Positions 8,019 through 15,829 of a stretch of 52,166 nucleotides of DNA are shown here, one piece after another. Each line of letters starts with the position of its first letter. Position 1 is the first letter of the stretch. Under the pieces are notes generated by a model. The model made no database searches and had not been told where the DNA came from. It worked only from the letters and a program-made list of their open reading frames with translations. A program made the translations under genes and the position numbers. This DNA is from a virus, in the IMG/VR virus record IMGVR_UViG_3300032288_002130, positions 1 through 52,166 of that record. One strand, given 5' to 3'.

Positions 8019-10406
8019 ATGGCAACATTAGTTTCTCCAGGCGTAGCGGTAAGTGTTATTGACGAAAGTGCGTATGCAAGCGCAGGTCAAGGAACAGTTC
8101 CACTTATTATCCTGGCTACAGCGGAAAATAAATCGGTACCTGGCGGAACAGGACTAGCCGCAAAAACACTTAAGAGTGCGGCAGCACAACCTGTACTTTT
8201 AACTAGTCAACGCGAACTAGCGCAATTATTCGGCGCCCCAGAATTCAAGAGTTTAAATGGCACACCATTGCATGGTAGTGAATTAAACGAATATGGTCTA
8301 TTAGCAACTTACAGCTATTTAGGTCTAGCAAACCGTGCTTATGTATTACGTGCAGACGTAGACCTAGCACAATTAGAAGCTACAGCAACTGAACCCGCAG
8401 GATTACCAGCTAACGGCACTTACTGGTTAGACACAGCCGATACAGTTTGGGGCCTATTCGAAGCGTCTGATGACAAATGGATAGCAAAAGACATTACAGT
8501 ATTCGGCGCAGGCCAAGTTACAAATAACAATGTACCTTTAAGCAACTTAGGGGTAAACGGTGACTATGGTGTTGTAGTAACTACCACAGCCAACAACTAT
8601 TTTAAGAAAATCAACGGTGCATGGTTTGACGTTAACAGCGGTGCCCTAACAACTGCTAGAGGCATTTTCACAACAGTTACCGTTGCTCCTCACTATAATG
8701 TTCCTAGTGCAGCCAATGAAGGTGATGTATGGTTTAAAACTACAACACCTAACAAAGGTTTCTCTCCAGCAGTTAAGCGTTACAGTAGCACTACTGGTCA
8801 GTTTGCCAGTGTGCCTGTTAGCGTTTATGACAATGACAATGCAGCCGAAACAGCATTTGGTACAGGATTACAAACAGGTAGTGTTTATGCTAGATCTACA
8901 GCAAACAATGCTCAGTTTGAACTACGTCGTTATAGTGCCGGTGTATGGGATACACTAGTATACGAAGCAAAAGCTACAGAACCAGTTGGCCCAACAGCAG
9001 ACGGCACACTATGGTATAATACTGAACTAGTAGCTGACATTTATGTTAAAGCCAATGGCCAGTGGAGAAGCGTTGTTCAAAATGGTAATAGTGTAACTAT
9101 TGATACAGCTGAACCAGAAAATGCACAAGTAGCTGACATTTGGGTTGATACTAACGATTTAGAAAACTATCCACAAATTAAAGTATATGATGGTAGTGCA
9201 TGGCAATTGCGTAACAATGCTGACCAAACAACTCCTGATGGTGTAGTATTTGCTGACTTAACAGCTACTCCTGCTGACAATAGCATGATGGGCTTTGGAG
9301 CAACTCCATACAGCGAAGAAGATACACCAGATCCATTAACACATCCAGATGGCATGTTACTATGGAACAGCATGGTATCTACTTATAATGTTAAACAGTA
9401 CAATGCAGCCGAAGGTCAATGGCATACTGTCAGTGGTAACATTAGCGCAGGTCCTAAGGCCGGCGCACCTTACATGGGACGTAAAGCACAACGTCAAGTT
9501 GTAGTACGTGCTATGCAAAAAGCTATTACTGAGAACCAACAGATCCGTGAAGAAACAATGGCATTTACATTGATTGCGGCTCCTGGCTATCCTGAATTGT
9601 TAGATGAAATGTTAACATTAAATGTTGACCGTAAAGAAACAGCATTTGTTATCTGCGACAGTCCATTGAGATTAGGACCTGATGCATCGGGTTGGGTTGA
9701 ATGGGTAAACGGTACTAATGCTGGAACAAACGGCGAAGACGGTATTGTTACTAAATCTAGCGAAGCCGCTGTGTACTATCCAAGTGTATTGACCACAGAC
9801 TTGAACGGTTATGATGTAGTTGCTCCTGCTAGCCATGCAGTATTGCGTACCTATGCTTACAACGACAGCATTAGTTATCCATGGTTCGCCCCAGCTGGTC
9901 TAACACGCGGTGTTGTAACTAACTGTTCTAACTTTGGTTATATCAACGGTGAAGGCGAGTTTATGCCATTGGCACTAAACAACGGCCAACGTGATACATT
10001 GTATGCTAACAAGATTAACCCAATGGTTAACTTCCCTGGTACAGGCCTAGTAATATTTGGTCAAAAGACTCTAAGTCCTATTGCCAGCGCACTAGATCGC
10101 ATTAATGTAGCCCGCTTAGTTGCTTACTTGCGTGAACGTTTTGATCCACTAGCTCGTCCGTTTATCTTTGAACCTAACGACACAGCTACAAGAGCAAACG
10201 TTAAAACTCTGTTTGATGGCTTCTTAGGAGACATTTTAACCAAGCGTGGTGTCTATGACTTCTTAGTAGTCTGCGATACAACAAATAACACCCCATCACG
10301 TATTGATGCTAATGAACTATGGATTGATATTGCAATTGAGCCTACCAAGGCCGCTGAATTTATCTATATCCCAGTACGTATCGTTAATACAGGCGCATTA
10401 TCATAA
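8019..10406 (+). CDS. 18: Tail sheath protein, gp18
   Basis: 795 residues from ATG 8019 (MATLVSPGVAVSVIDES), which follows AGAGGA; an upstream in-frame start at 7992 lacks this. The N-terminal VSPGV...E start and the C-terminal domain (DILTKRGVYDFLVVCD, then IDANELWIDIAIEPTKAAEFI) are those of contractile phage sheaths, the outer cylinder that shortens during injection. Residues ~120-475 are an insertion of about six related short units (for example GTLWYNTELVADIYVKANGQW and VADIWVDTN...KVYDGSAWQL), probably small beta domains exposed on the sheath. Three late promoter boxes precede it, as expected for a high-copy protein. A terminator follows. Confidence 0.93.
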   Translation: MATLVSPGVAVSVIDESAYASAGQGTVPLIILATAENKSVPGGTGLAAKTLKSAAAQPVLLTSQRELAQLFGAPEFKSLNGTPLHGSELNEYGLLATYSYLGLANRAYVLRADVDLAQLEATATEPAGLPANGTYWLDTADTVWGLFEASDDKWIAKDITVFGAGQVTNNNVPLSNLGVNGDYGVVVTTTANNYFKKINGAWFDVNSGALTTARGIFTTVTVAPHYNVPSAANEGDVWFKTTTPNKGFSPAVKRYSSTTGQFASVPVSVYDNDNAAETAFGTGLQTGSVYARSTANNAQFELRRYSAGVWDTLVYEAKATEPVGPTADGTLWYNTELVADIYVKANGQWRSVVQNGNSVTIDTAEPENAQVADIWVDTNDLENYPQIKVYDGSAWQLRNNADQTTPDGVVFADLTATPADNSMMGFGATPYSEEDTPDPLTHPDGMLLWNSMVSTYNVKQYNAAEGQWHTVSGNISAGPKAGAPYMGRKAQRQVVVRAMQKAITENQQIREETMAFTLIAAPGYPELLDEMLTLNVDRKETAFVICDSPLRLGPDASGWVEWVNGTNAGTNGEDGIVTKSSEAAVYYPSVLTTDLNGYDVVAPASHAVLRTYAYNDSISYPWFAPAGLTRGVVTNCSNFGYINGEGEFMPLALNNGQRDTLYANKINPMVNFPGTGLVIFGQKTLSPIASALDRINVARLVAYLRERFDPLARPFIFEPNDTATRANVKTLFDGFLGDILTKRGVYDFLVVCDTTNNTPSRIDANELWIDIAIEPTKAAEFIYIPVRIVNTGALS

Positions 10407-10432
10407 AAGCAAAACCCGTGGGATGGGAAGAA

Positions 10433-10446
10433 GCCTAGCAATAGGC
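10433..10446 (+). other. Small stem-loop between genes 18 and 19
   Basis: GCCTA-GCAA-TAGGC just upstream of the terminator. No ribosome site or start codon is involved. Confidence 0.35.
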
Positions 10447-10449
10447 ATT

Positions 10450-10476
10450 AAAAGCCAGGAGAAATCCTGGCTTTTT
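10450..10476 (+). terminator. Rho-independent terminator after the sheath gene
   Basis: AAAAGCCAGGA (10450-10460), GAAA loop, TCCTGGCTTTT, then T: 11-bp stem with T-run. Confidence 0.85.
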
Positions 10477-10509
10477 CTATATGTACATAATTTTCTGCTG
10501 AGGTTTTGG

Positions 10510-10516
10510 CTAAATA
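10510..10516 (+). promoter_or_regulatory. Late promoter box for gene 19
   Basis: CTAAATA, start predicted near 10522; AAGGAG follows at 10531-10536. Confidence 0.65.
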
Positions 10517-10546
10517 AATGTATGTCCGTAAAGGAGTTATTATAAC

Positions 10547-11179
10547 ATGGCACAATTATCAAAATTCGGAGTTCCTGGTGGCGATTCACCTCTCCTAATG
10601 CCCAAGCTAAAATATAGATTTCGTGTAGTCTTTATTGGTGCAGGTAATGGCTTAATGCCAGGCGCAAACACATTTACTAGTCAAATCGTAAGTGTCGGTC
10701 GTCCACAACTACAGCACCAAGCAGTTGAACTAGACGTTTACAACAGTAAAATCTATGTAGCCGGTAAGCACACATGGAGCCCAATTAGCATTACTGTTCG
10801 TGATGATGTCAGCAACAGCGTAACTAGTTTAATCTCTGCACAGTTAGGTCGTCAGATGGATCACGCAAATCAAAGCGGTCCATTAGCAGGCGCTAACTAT
10901 AAATTTGGTTTGTTAATTCAAAGTCTAGACGGCAGTCAAGACGATGTAACTGGCGTAATCGATACATGGAGCTTAAACGGTTGCTTCTTGCAAGACGTTC
11001 AGTTTGGCGACATGGACTACAGTTCTAGTGATGCTATGACGATTCAGATGACTGTTCAGTACGATGCCGCAGACTATCAGATTGGTAACGCAGTTGTTCC
11101 AAATCTACCTGGTCAGCTAGGCGAACTAGGCTTAGGCCCATCGCTACGTACTACAGGTTCTTCTGCAACAAATGGCTGA
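10547..11179 (+). CDS. 19: Tail tube protein, gp19
   Basis: 210 residues. The body (KLKYRFRVVFIG, TFTSQIVSVGRPQL, VAGKHTWSPISITVRDD and a C-terminal MTIQMTVQYDAADY) follows the T4 gp19 pattern of a beta barrel with the inner-tube loop and ends with the conserved strand before the C-terminus. It polymerises into the inner tail tube inside the gp18 sheath. It lies directly after gp18, behind its own terminator/late promoter pair and a strong AAGGAG site, so tube can be made independently of sheath read-through. It overlaps the next gene by 8 bp. Confidence 0.88.
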   Translation: MAQLSKFGVPGGDSPLLMPKLKYRFRVVFIGAGNGLMPGANTFTSQIVSVGRPQLQHQAVELDVYNSKIYVAGKHTWSPISITVRDDVSNSVTSLISAQLGRQMDHANQSGPLAGANYKFGLLIQSLDGSQDDVTGVIDTWSLNGCFLQDVQFGDMDYSSSDAMTIQMTVQYDAADYQIGNAVVPNLPGQLGELGLGPSLRTTGSSATNG

Positions 11180-12647
11180 TTTTGAGCTTAAACAGGATCC
11201 TCACTACGCATTTGGTTATTATATTCCGGGGAATAACAAACCCCCGGAATCCCGTGACAAAGACCTTGCTACAACCAACTGGGTTAAATTTAGTAGGATT
11301 CCTAGACTTAAACATAACTGGACAGTTGGCTTTGAGCTAAGTCCGGGTGCTACTCAGCTTTTGTCTAAAAAAATAGGATCAGATAGAGTTGATCAATTAT
11401 TAAGTGAATTAACTCTTAGAGCGCAAAGTGTAGACTTGCCAACTTGGAATATAACTACACAAACTTTAAATCAATATAATAAACAGAGACACGTTCATAC
11501 TCGTGTTGATTGGCAACAAGTACAAGTAAAATTCCTCGATACTGTTGACAATGCCTTTCAAGCGTTGTTGACGGCCTACATGGAATATTATTTCCCTAAC
11601 AACTTTAATGATGTTGGCTTCAATGCCATGCAACCAGATCAACTTAAATTAGGTTTTAAAGGCGAATACGGTTTAGCCAGTATCAATGATGCAAATAATA
11701 ACTTCTTTATCACTATGGTTGTTAATAGGGAGTACGGTGGTTGGGTCGACCAAACATTATTGATCAATCCTAAGATTACAGCAGTACAACACGATACATT
11801 AGACTATACAGATGCTGGAAGTACACTTACTTGGACTATTACACTACAGTATGAGTCAGTGGTATTTCGTCCTTCTACAGAACACGAAGATCAAAAGAAA
11901 TATAGTTCTGCTAATAGCGCGGCCAACGAACAAGGCGGAGAAATGCCAGATGTCAGTAACGACGATCCTAGCGGCTTCCCTCCCGAAGATGAATGGCCCG
12001 ATGATCCAGAACCAGGCCTGACTGAACAAGAGCCCGGATGGACCACTGGTGGCGCCGGCGATCTTATAACAGGTCCAACTCCTATTCAAGCTCGTGCAGC
12101 CGCGGCGATAGCACAAACTACTGCTACTGTTATAGCAGGAACAGCGGCAGTAGCTGGAGTTATAAGTCCAGGTGGCGCAGTAACAACTCCTAATTTAGGT
12201 AATAAACCTCCTGCAAACTTAGCAGAACAAATAGGCGACAAGTTAAGTCAGTTAAACAAAAATATTACACAACAAGGCGGTCAATTCTTAGATAAAATAA
12301 GTGGCGGAAATATTGGAGTAGGTAAAGCTATTAATCCCACTACTATAGCAGGAGCATTGAGCTTGGTAGCTATGGTCAAACGAAACGGCGTACAAGGCAT
12401 TATTAAGAATCCAGTTGCGGCCGCTGGAATCGCTGTAGCAGTAGCAAAACAACTACCTGCACTAGGTGGCACTAAACTTGGCGGCGGCAATTCATTCGGC
12501 GGACTAACCGACGGCAAAATTAATAAACAAGCAAGCGTATATGAACAGGCCGCGTTAGACTTAGCGGCGGCTTCAGGGAAAAACGTTAGTTCTATAACTA
12601 ACATGGCTAATCTAAGTTCATTGCAAAAATTTATAAAGTTAGGTTGA
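11172..12647 (+). CDS. Tail-tube-like protein with Ala-rich C-terminal extension, possible baseplate tube initiator (gp48/gp54 type)
   Basis: Residues ~30-240 look like a second tube-type domain: ISRIPRLKHNW-like start, SVDLPTWNITTQTLNQYNKQR, then VKFLDTVDN and a terminal LTWTITLQYESVVF strand. In T4 the tube cap and initiator proteins gp48 and gp54 share the tube fold and join the baseplate, so this is a plausible role. The C-terminal half has an acidic/proline linker (residues ~245-295) and long Ala/Gly stretches (VIAGTAAVAGVISPGGAV, NPVAAAGIAVAVAKQL). It overlaps gp19. It could instead be an additional tube-terminating or ejected protein. Confidence 0.5.
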   Translation: MADFELKQDPHYAFGYYIPGNNKPPESRDKDLATTNWVKFSRIPRLKHNWTVGFELSPGATQLLSKKIGSDRVDQLLSELTLRAQSVDLPTWNITTQTLNQYNKQRHVHTRVDWQQVQVKFLDTVDNAFQALLTAYMEYYFPNNFNDVGFNAMQPDQLKLGFKGEYGLASINDANNNFFITMVVNREYGGWVDQTLLINPKITAVQHDTLDYTDAGSTLTWTITLQYESVVFRPSTEHEDQKKYSSANSAANEQGGEMPDVSNDDPSGFPPEDEWPDDPEPGLTEQEPGWTTGGAGDLITGPTPIQARAAAAIAQTTATVIAGTAAVAGVISPGGAVTTPNLGNKPPANLAEQIGDKLSQLNKNITQQGGQFLDKISGGNIGVGKAINPTTIAGALSLVAMVKRNGVQGIIKNPVAAAGIAVAVAKQLPALGGTKLGGGNSFGGLTDGKINKQASVYEQAALDLAAASGKNVSSITNMANLSSLQKFIKLG

Positions 12648-12648
12648 T

Positions 12649-12963
12649 ATGTTAACTACAATAGCTGGCGACAATCCACAAAATTATGCTATTAATCAGC
12701 AAACTTATGATTTGGTTGTAGCGAATTTAGAAAGAAAAGGAATTACTGCTCCGATGGCCAGAGTATTGGCTTACGAAATTTTGCTTATTTCTAAAATTAC
12801 AGAACAGCCTTACAATGCAATATTATCTAAGATTTCATCAAACGGATTGAATATAGACCAAGAATTTATTGACCAGCTGAATTTATTACGCGGCGCCGGC
12901 AACAAATTAGGAGTCGAGAATTTAGCTAAGACTAATAAGTTTATTTCTCGTGCAATAGTCTAA
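12649..12963 (+). CDS. Hypothetical late protein (104 aa)
   Basis: Not recognised. A mainly helical protein (LVVANLERKGITAPMARVLAYEILLISKI segment, split here: LVVANLERKG / ITAPMARVLAYEILLISK). It lies one base after the tube-like gene and overlaps the gp4 start, inside a late structural operon, so it is probably a virion or assembly protein. Confidence 0.65.
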   Translation: MLTTIAGDNPQNYAINQQTYDLVVANLERKGITAPMARVLAYEILLISKITEQPYNAILSKISSNGLNIDQEFIDQLNLLRGAGNKLGVENLAKTNKFISRAIV

Positions 12964-13406
12964 TGGCATCAAATTATAGACAGGGAAGATATACTGTACT
13001 AAACCCAGACAAGTATATCGGCAACAGTACGCCAAAATATCGTAGTGGTTGGGAATTGACGTTTATGCGATTTTGCGATAACCATCCGGGGGTTATCAAT
13101 TGGGCCAGTGAAAGTTTGCGTATACCTTATATAAATCCCTTTACAGGTAAACAAACATTTTATGTTCCTGACTTTGTTATAATGTATCAAAATAAACAAG
13201 GTCAAAAAATGACAGAAGTAATTGAAGTTAAACCTCGTGGACAAGCCAGATTAGAAGAAGCACGTAGTCAACAACAAAAGGCGGCAGTGGTATTAAATAT
13301 GGCTAAGTGGGAAGCCTGCAAAGCGTGGTGTAAAAAACACGGTGCAGTTTTCAGAGTAGTCACAGAGGAAGACATTTACAACAGAATGGGACAGAAGAAA
13401 AAATGA
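12963..13406 (+). CDS. 4: Head completion protein, gp4 family (nuclease-like)
   Basis: 147 residues. It opens MASNYRQGRYTVLNPDKYIG and continues YRSGWELTFMRFCDNHPGV, closely following T4 gp4. The family is restriction-endonuclease-like: E31 in WELTF, D70 in YVPDF and E88-x-K90 in IEVKP form the expected catalytic set. In T4, gp4 (also called gp50/65) is needed to finish DNA-filled heads for tail attachment. It overlaps the small terminase gene by 4 bp, placing it in the packaging operon. Confidence 0.88.
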   Translation: MASNYRQGRYTVLNPDKYIGNSTPKYRSGWELTFMRFCDNHPGVINWASESLRIPYINPFTGKQTFYVPDFVIMYQNKQGQKMTEVIEVKPRGQARLEEARSQQQKAAVVLNMAKWEACKAWCKKHGAVFRVVTEEDIYNRMGQKKK

Positions 13407-13957
13407 CACGTAAATTAGAAGAATTGTTTGGGTTGCCACCCAATGATTCTACAATTAATCAGCAAGATCCGGAATGGGATCTTGCAAATCAAGATGCAGA
13501 CGTTGAAAAAGAAGTAACAGGTACCGACGTTGTGCCACCGGAACAATTGAAAGCAACTTTAGATTTAGCTGAAAAAATTGAACGTGCATTGCCTCAAGTT
13601 AGAGATGTTGATAGCACCGACGCCGACTTAGACGAATATGCTAAAAAAGCCATGGAAACTTATGATAGGCTAGTTGATTTGGGGATGAATGTAGATGACA
13701 GAAATGCAGGCATGATATTCGATGTTGCCAGTAAAATGATGTCAAACGCAATTACAGCCAAAAACAGCAAACTAGATGCAAAATTACGCAGAATTGAACT
13801 ACAGCTAAAAGCCAGCAAGTTGCAGTTAGACAAAGACAAGTTTCAAAGCGGCAAAACCCCAGGTGCAGGGGATATAGTAGAAGGCGAAGGCTATATAGTA
13901 ACAGATCGAAATGCCCTACTTCAAGGCATAGTTAATAAAATCAAAAACGATAAATAA
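13403..13957 (+). CDS. 16: Small terminase subunit, gp16
   Basis: 184 residues with an acidic N-terminus. The two-helix core (YAKKAMETYDRLVDLG, ASKMMSNAITAKNSK, LRRIELQLKASKLQ) matches the central coiled coil by which T4 gp16 assembles into rings. It regulates the gp17 packaging motor and recognises DNA for the first cut. The context agrees: it lies after gp4 and two genes before gp17. The stop codon overlaps a GATAAATA late box. Confidence 0.75.
   Translation: MTRKLEELFGLPPNDSTINQQDPEWDLANQDADVEKEVTGTDVVPPEQLKATLDLAEKIERALPQVRDVDSTDADLDEYAKKAMETYDRLVDLGMNVDDRNAGMIFDVASKMMSNAITAKNSKLDAKLRRIELQLKASKLQLDKDKFQSGKTPGAGDIVEGEGYIVTDRNALLQGIVNKIKNDK
13949..13956 (+). promoter_or_regulatory. Late promoter box overlapping the gene 16 stop
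   Basis: GATAAATA, start predicted near 13962; CGGAGA ribosome site and ATG 13976 follow. Confidence 0.55.
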
Positions 13958-13975
13958 CACATCGGAGACTATGCA

Positions 13976-14575
13976 ATGAAGACCCTATTAGAATACATAG
14001 AAGCTAACCAAAAAGATTATAAAATTCGCTTAAAATTTGCTTTTGAGCCCAGTAAAGATCAAATGGCAACCTTAGAGCGTCACCTTAAAAAGTATGACGT
14101 TAAAGACGTTAGTAATGTAGCACGACTAATGCTACAAAGCCAACCAACAGATTTTCCCGACTATAAAGGATACGAAATTTATTTGGTAGATGCAGTAACA
14201 GCATTGCCTGTTAGTTATGATTCTTTAAAGCAAGAAATTTGTGATTTATTATGTGTAGATCCTAGTCAAATTAAAGTACGTAATCCTGACGCTCCACGTG
14301 AAGAAGAAGTAGACCAAGAAGAAGCCAAAGAAGAAGAGTATGTACCTAGACTAACAGATGAAAAATATTCTGAAATAGAACAAACAAAAACAAAGCCTGC
14401 ATTTGGCGATGACTTTAATGCAAGTTTTCTAAAAGACTTAGCTGGGCAAAAGCGCAAGCAAGAGTTTGCTAAACGTCCCGACGTTAAACCTTCTAAGCCT
14501 CTCAAAGCAGAGAAATCCTTAAGTCCGATCAGCGGAAGAAATACTATCCCTGATCCAATGAAGATAGGAAAATAA
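13976..14575 (+). CDS. Late protein of unknown function (199 aa)
   Basis: Not recognised. The N-terminus MKTLLEYIEANQKDY resembles the capsid-targeting sequence of T4 internal proteins (MKTYQEFIAE-A), although the P3 residue of a YIE/A cut would be Tyr. A small folded domain follows (IRLKFAFEPSKDQMATLERH; about 100 residues), then an acidic stretch (EEEVDQEEAKEEE) and a Lys/Pro-rich tail. It is expressed from a late promoter between the two terminase genes. It may be an internal head or assembly protein. Confidence 0.65.
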   Translation: MKTLLEYIEANQKDYKIRLKFAFEPSKDQMATLERHLKKYDVKDVSNVARLMLQSQPTDFPDYKGYEIYLVDAVTALPVSYDSLKQEICDLLCVDPSQIKVRNPDAPREEEVDQEEAKEEEYVPRLTDEKYSEIEQTKTKPAFGDDFNASFLKDLAGQKRKQEFAKRPDVKPSKPLKAEKSLSPISGRNTIPDPMKIGK

Positions 14576-14578
14576 ACC

Positions 14579-15760
14579 ATGGCATTTAAAGATAACAAAA
14601 CAGTAGGCGAAGAAGTATCTAACATCCTACGTCTAGCTAAAGTAAAGTTCAATGAATCCGCACTAAAAGAATGCGGTATGGATTGGCAAGCTCCTTTAGA
14701 TCAACAACAAGAAGATCGTTACAATCTAACAATCACAACCAAAGACAAAACTGTTACAGTTAATACAACCAATCCCGAAGACATTATTCATTTAATGAAG
14801 CTAGGCGGTATGGATGTTGGCAGTCATACAGTTGCCCCAGCACCAGTTGCTGATATTGGATTTGGCTCAGGAGAACTAACAGGCCTAGGACTTCCAGGCA
14901 TGTCCGGAGAACCAGCAGCCGAAGGTATCCCTGTACAGATTGATGTATTAAGTGACATGGGTGACGAAGAAGGCGAAGAAGAGCACGGCGACATGGATAT
15001 GGGCAGTGACGAAGAAGGTGACGAAGGCGATGAAGAAGCCGAAGACGATGAAGATGAAATGAAAGAAGAGTCTGCTGACTGGGCCAATACCCCTGCAGGC
15101 TCTGATGGCCAGCAACGCAGTCATGGCGATATCGCTGATCAAAGTGCGGCTGGCACAGGCGAAGGCAACAAAACTTATGGACAAAATAAGGCCCCAGGTC
15201 AAGGAGACAATCCATTGGCCTATGAATCAATGATGGAAAGTTATAAACAATTCAAGGCAGAAAGTGCAGATATGGATAAGATCCCTGCATACATTAGAAA
15301 AGCTAAAGGCAAAAGTCAAGAAGTAGCACAAAAAGAAATAGATAAACTAAACGACAAGTCTGGTGCCAAAGTTTGGAGCAGTCCTCGTTTACCAAAAGGC
15401 AAAACTAACGAAGCAGACATGGAAGAAGGCAACGAATTCTCCGGTGAATTAGCGAAAGCTAAAGCCAGCGGTAAAGAAGAGTTCGAAGTCGACGGCAAAA
15501 AGTATAAAGTCAAAGAAGCGGCCAAGCCCGACTTCCTAGACGTTGATAAAGATGGCGACAAAAAAGAACCAATGAAAAAAGCAGCCAAAGACATGAAGGC
15601 TCCTCAGGCAAAAGTAAGTCAACATAGTCTATTGAAGCCGACAGGCAAATCAAAGAATGGGCTCTCAGGACAAGTTCCCCAGGACAAAGAAGAAGATAAG
15701 AAAACTAACGAATCAGCAGAACAATTGGCATACATGCGTAAACTAGCAGGCTTAAAGTAA
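14579..15760 (+). CDS. Highly acidic late protein, possible head-core or scaffold component (393 aa)
   Basis: Not recognised. A short N-terminal domain (SNILRLAKVKFNESAL; YNLTITTKDKTVTVNT) precedes a long disordered region with an Asp/Glu/Met-rich block at residues ~120-163, then Lys/Glu-rich sequence with FLDVDKDGDKKEPMKK. The composition resembles phage scaffold/core proteins. The protein contains E-A and E-G bonds that a prohead protease could cut (for example VKE-A). It starts 3 bp after the previous gene and is followed by a terminator. Confidence 0.6.
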   Translation: MAFKDNKTVGEEVSNILRLAKVKFNESALKECGMDWQAPLDQQQEDRYNLTITTKDKTVTVNTTNPEDIIHLMKLGGMDVGSHTVAPAPVADIGFGSGELTGLGLPGMSGEPAAEGIPVQIDVLSDMGDEEGEEEHGDMDMGSDEEGDEGDEEAEDDEDEMKEESADWANTPAGSDGQQRSHGDIADQSAAGTGEGNKTYGQNKAPGQGDNPLAYESMMESYKQFKAESADMDKIPAYIRKAKGKSQEVAQKEIDKLNDKSGAKVWSSPRLPKGKTNEADMEEGNEFSGELAKAKASGKEEFEVDGKKYKVKEAAKPDFLDVDKDGDKKEPMKKAAKDMKAPQAKVSQHSLLKPTGKSKNGLSGQVPQDKEEDKKTNESAEQLAYMRKLAGLK

Positions 15761-15776
15761 ATTAACTAAAACATGG

Positions 15777-15800
15777 AAAAGGTGCTCAGCACCTTTTCTT
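15777..15800 (+). terminator. Rho-independent terminator before the large terminase
   Basis: AAAAGGTGC, TCA loop, GCACCTTTT, then CTT: a 9-bp perfect stem, symmetric enough to act in both directions. Confidence 0.75.
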
Positions 15801-15814
15801 ATCTGTGAAAAAGG

Positions 15815-15821
15815 TTAAATA
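15815..15821 (+). promoter_or_regulatory. Late promoter box for gene 17 (near-leaderless)
   Basis: TTAAATA. By T4 spacing the start is ~15827, only 3 nt before the ATG at 15830; no ribosome site lies between. Confidence 0.5.
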
Positions 15822-15829
15822 CTTACATA

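Noticed and set aside
10407-10546. tRNA or small RNA gene between genes 18 and 19
   Set aside because: The two hairpins do not form a cloverleaf and there is no promoter upstream; a terminator and late promoter explain the region.
14784-15230. Antisense frames opposite the acidic late gene
   Set aside because: Low-complexity translations (Leu/His/Arg or Ser-rich) mirroring Glu/Asp codons.
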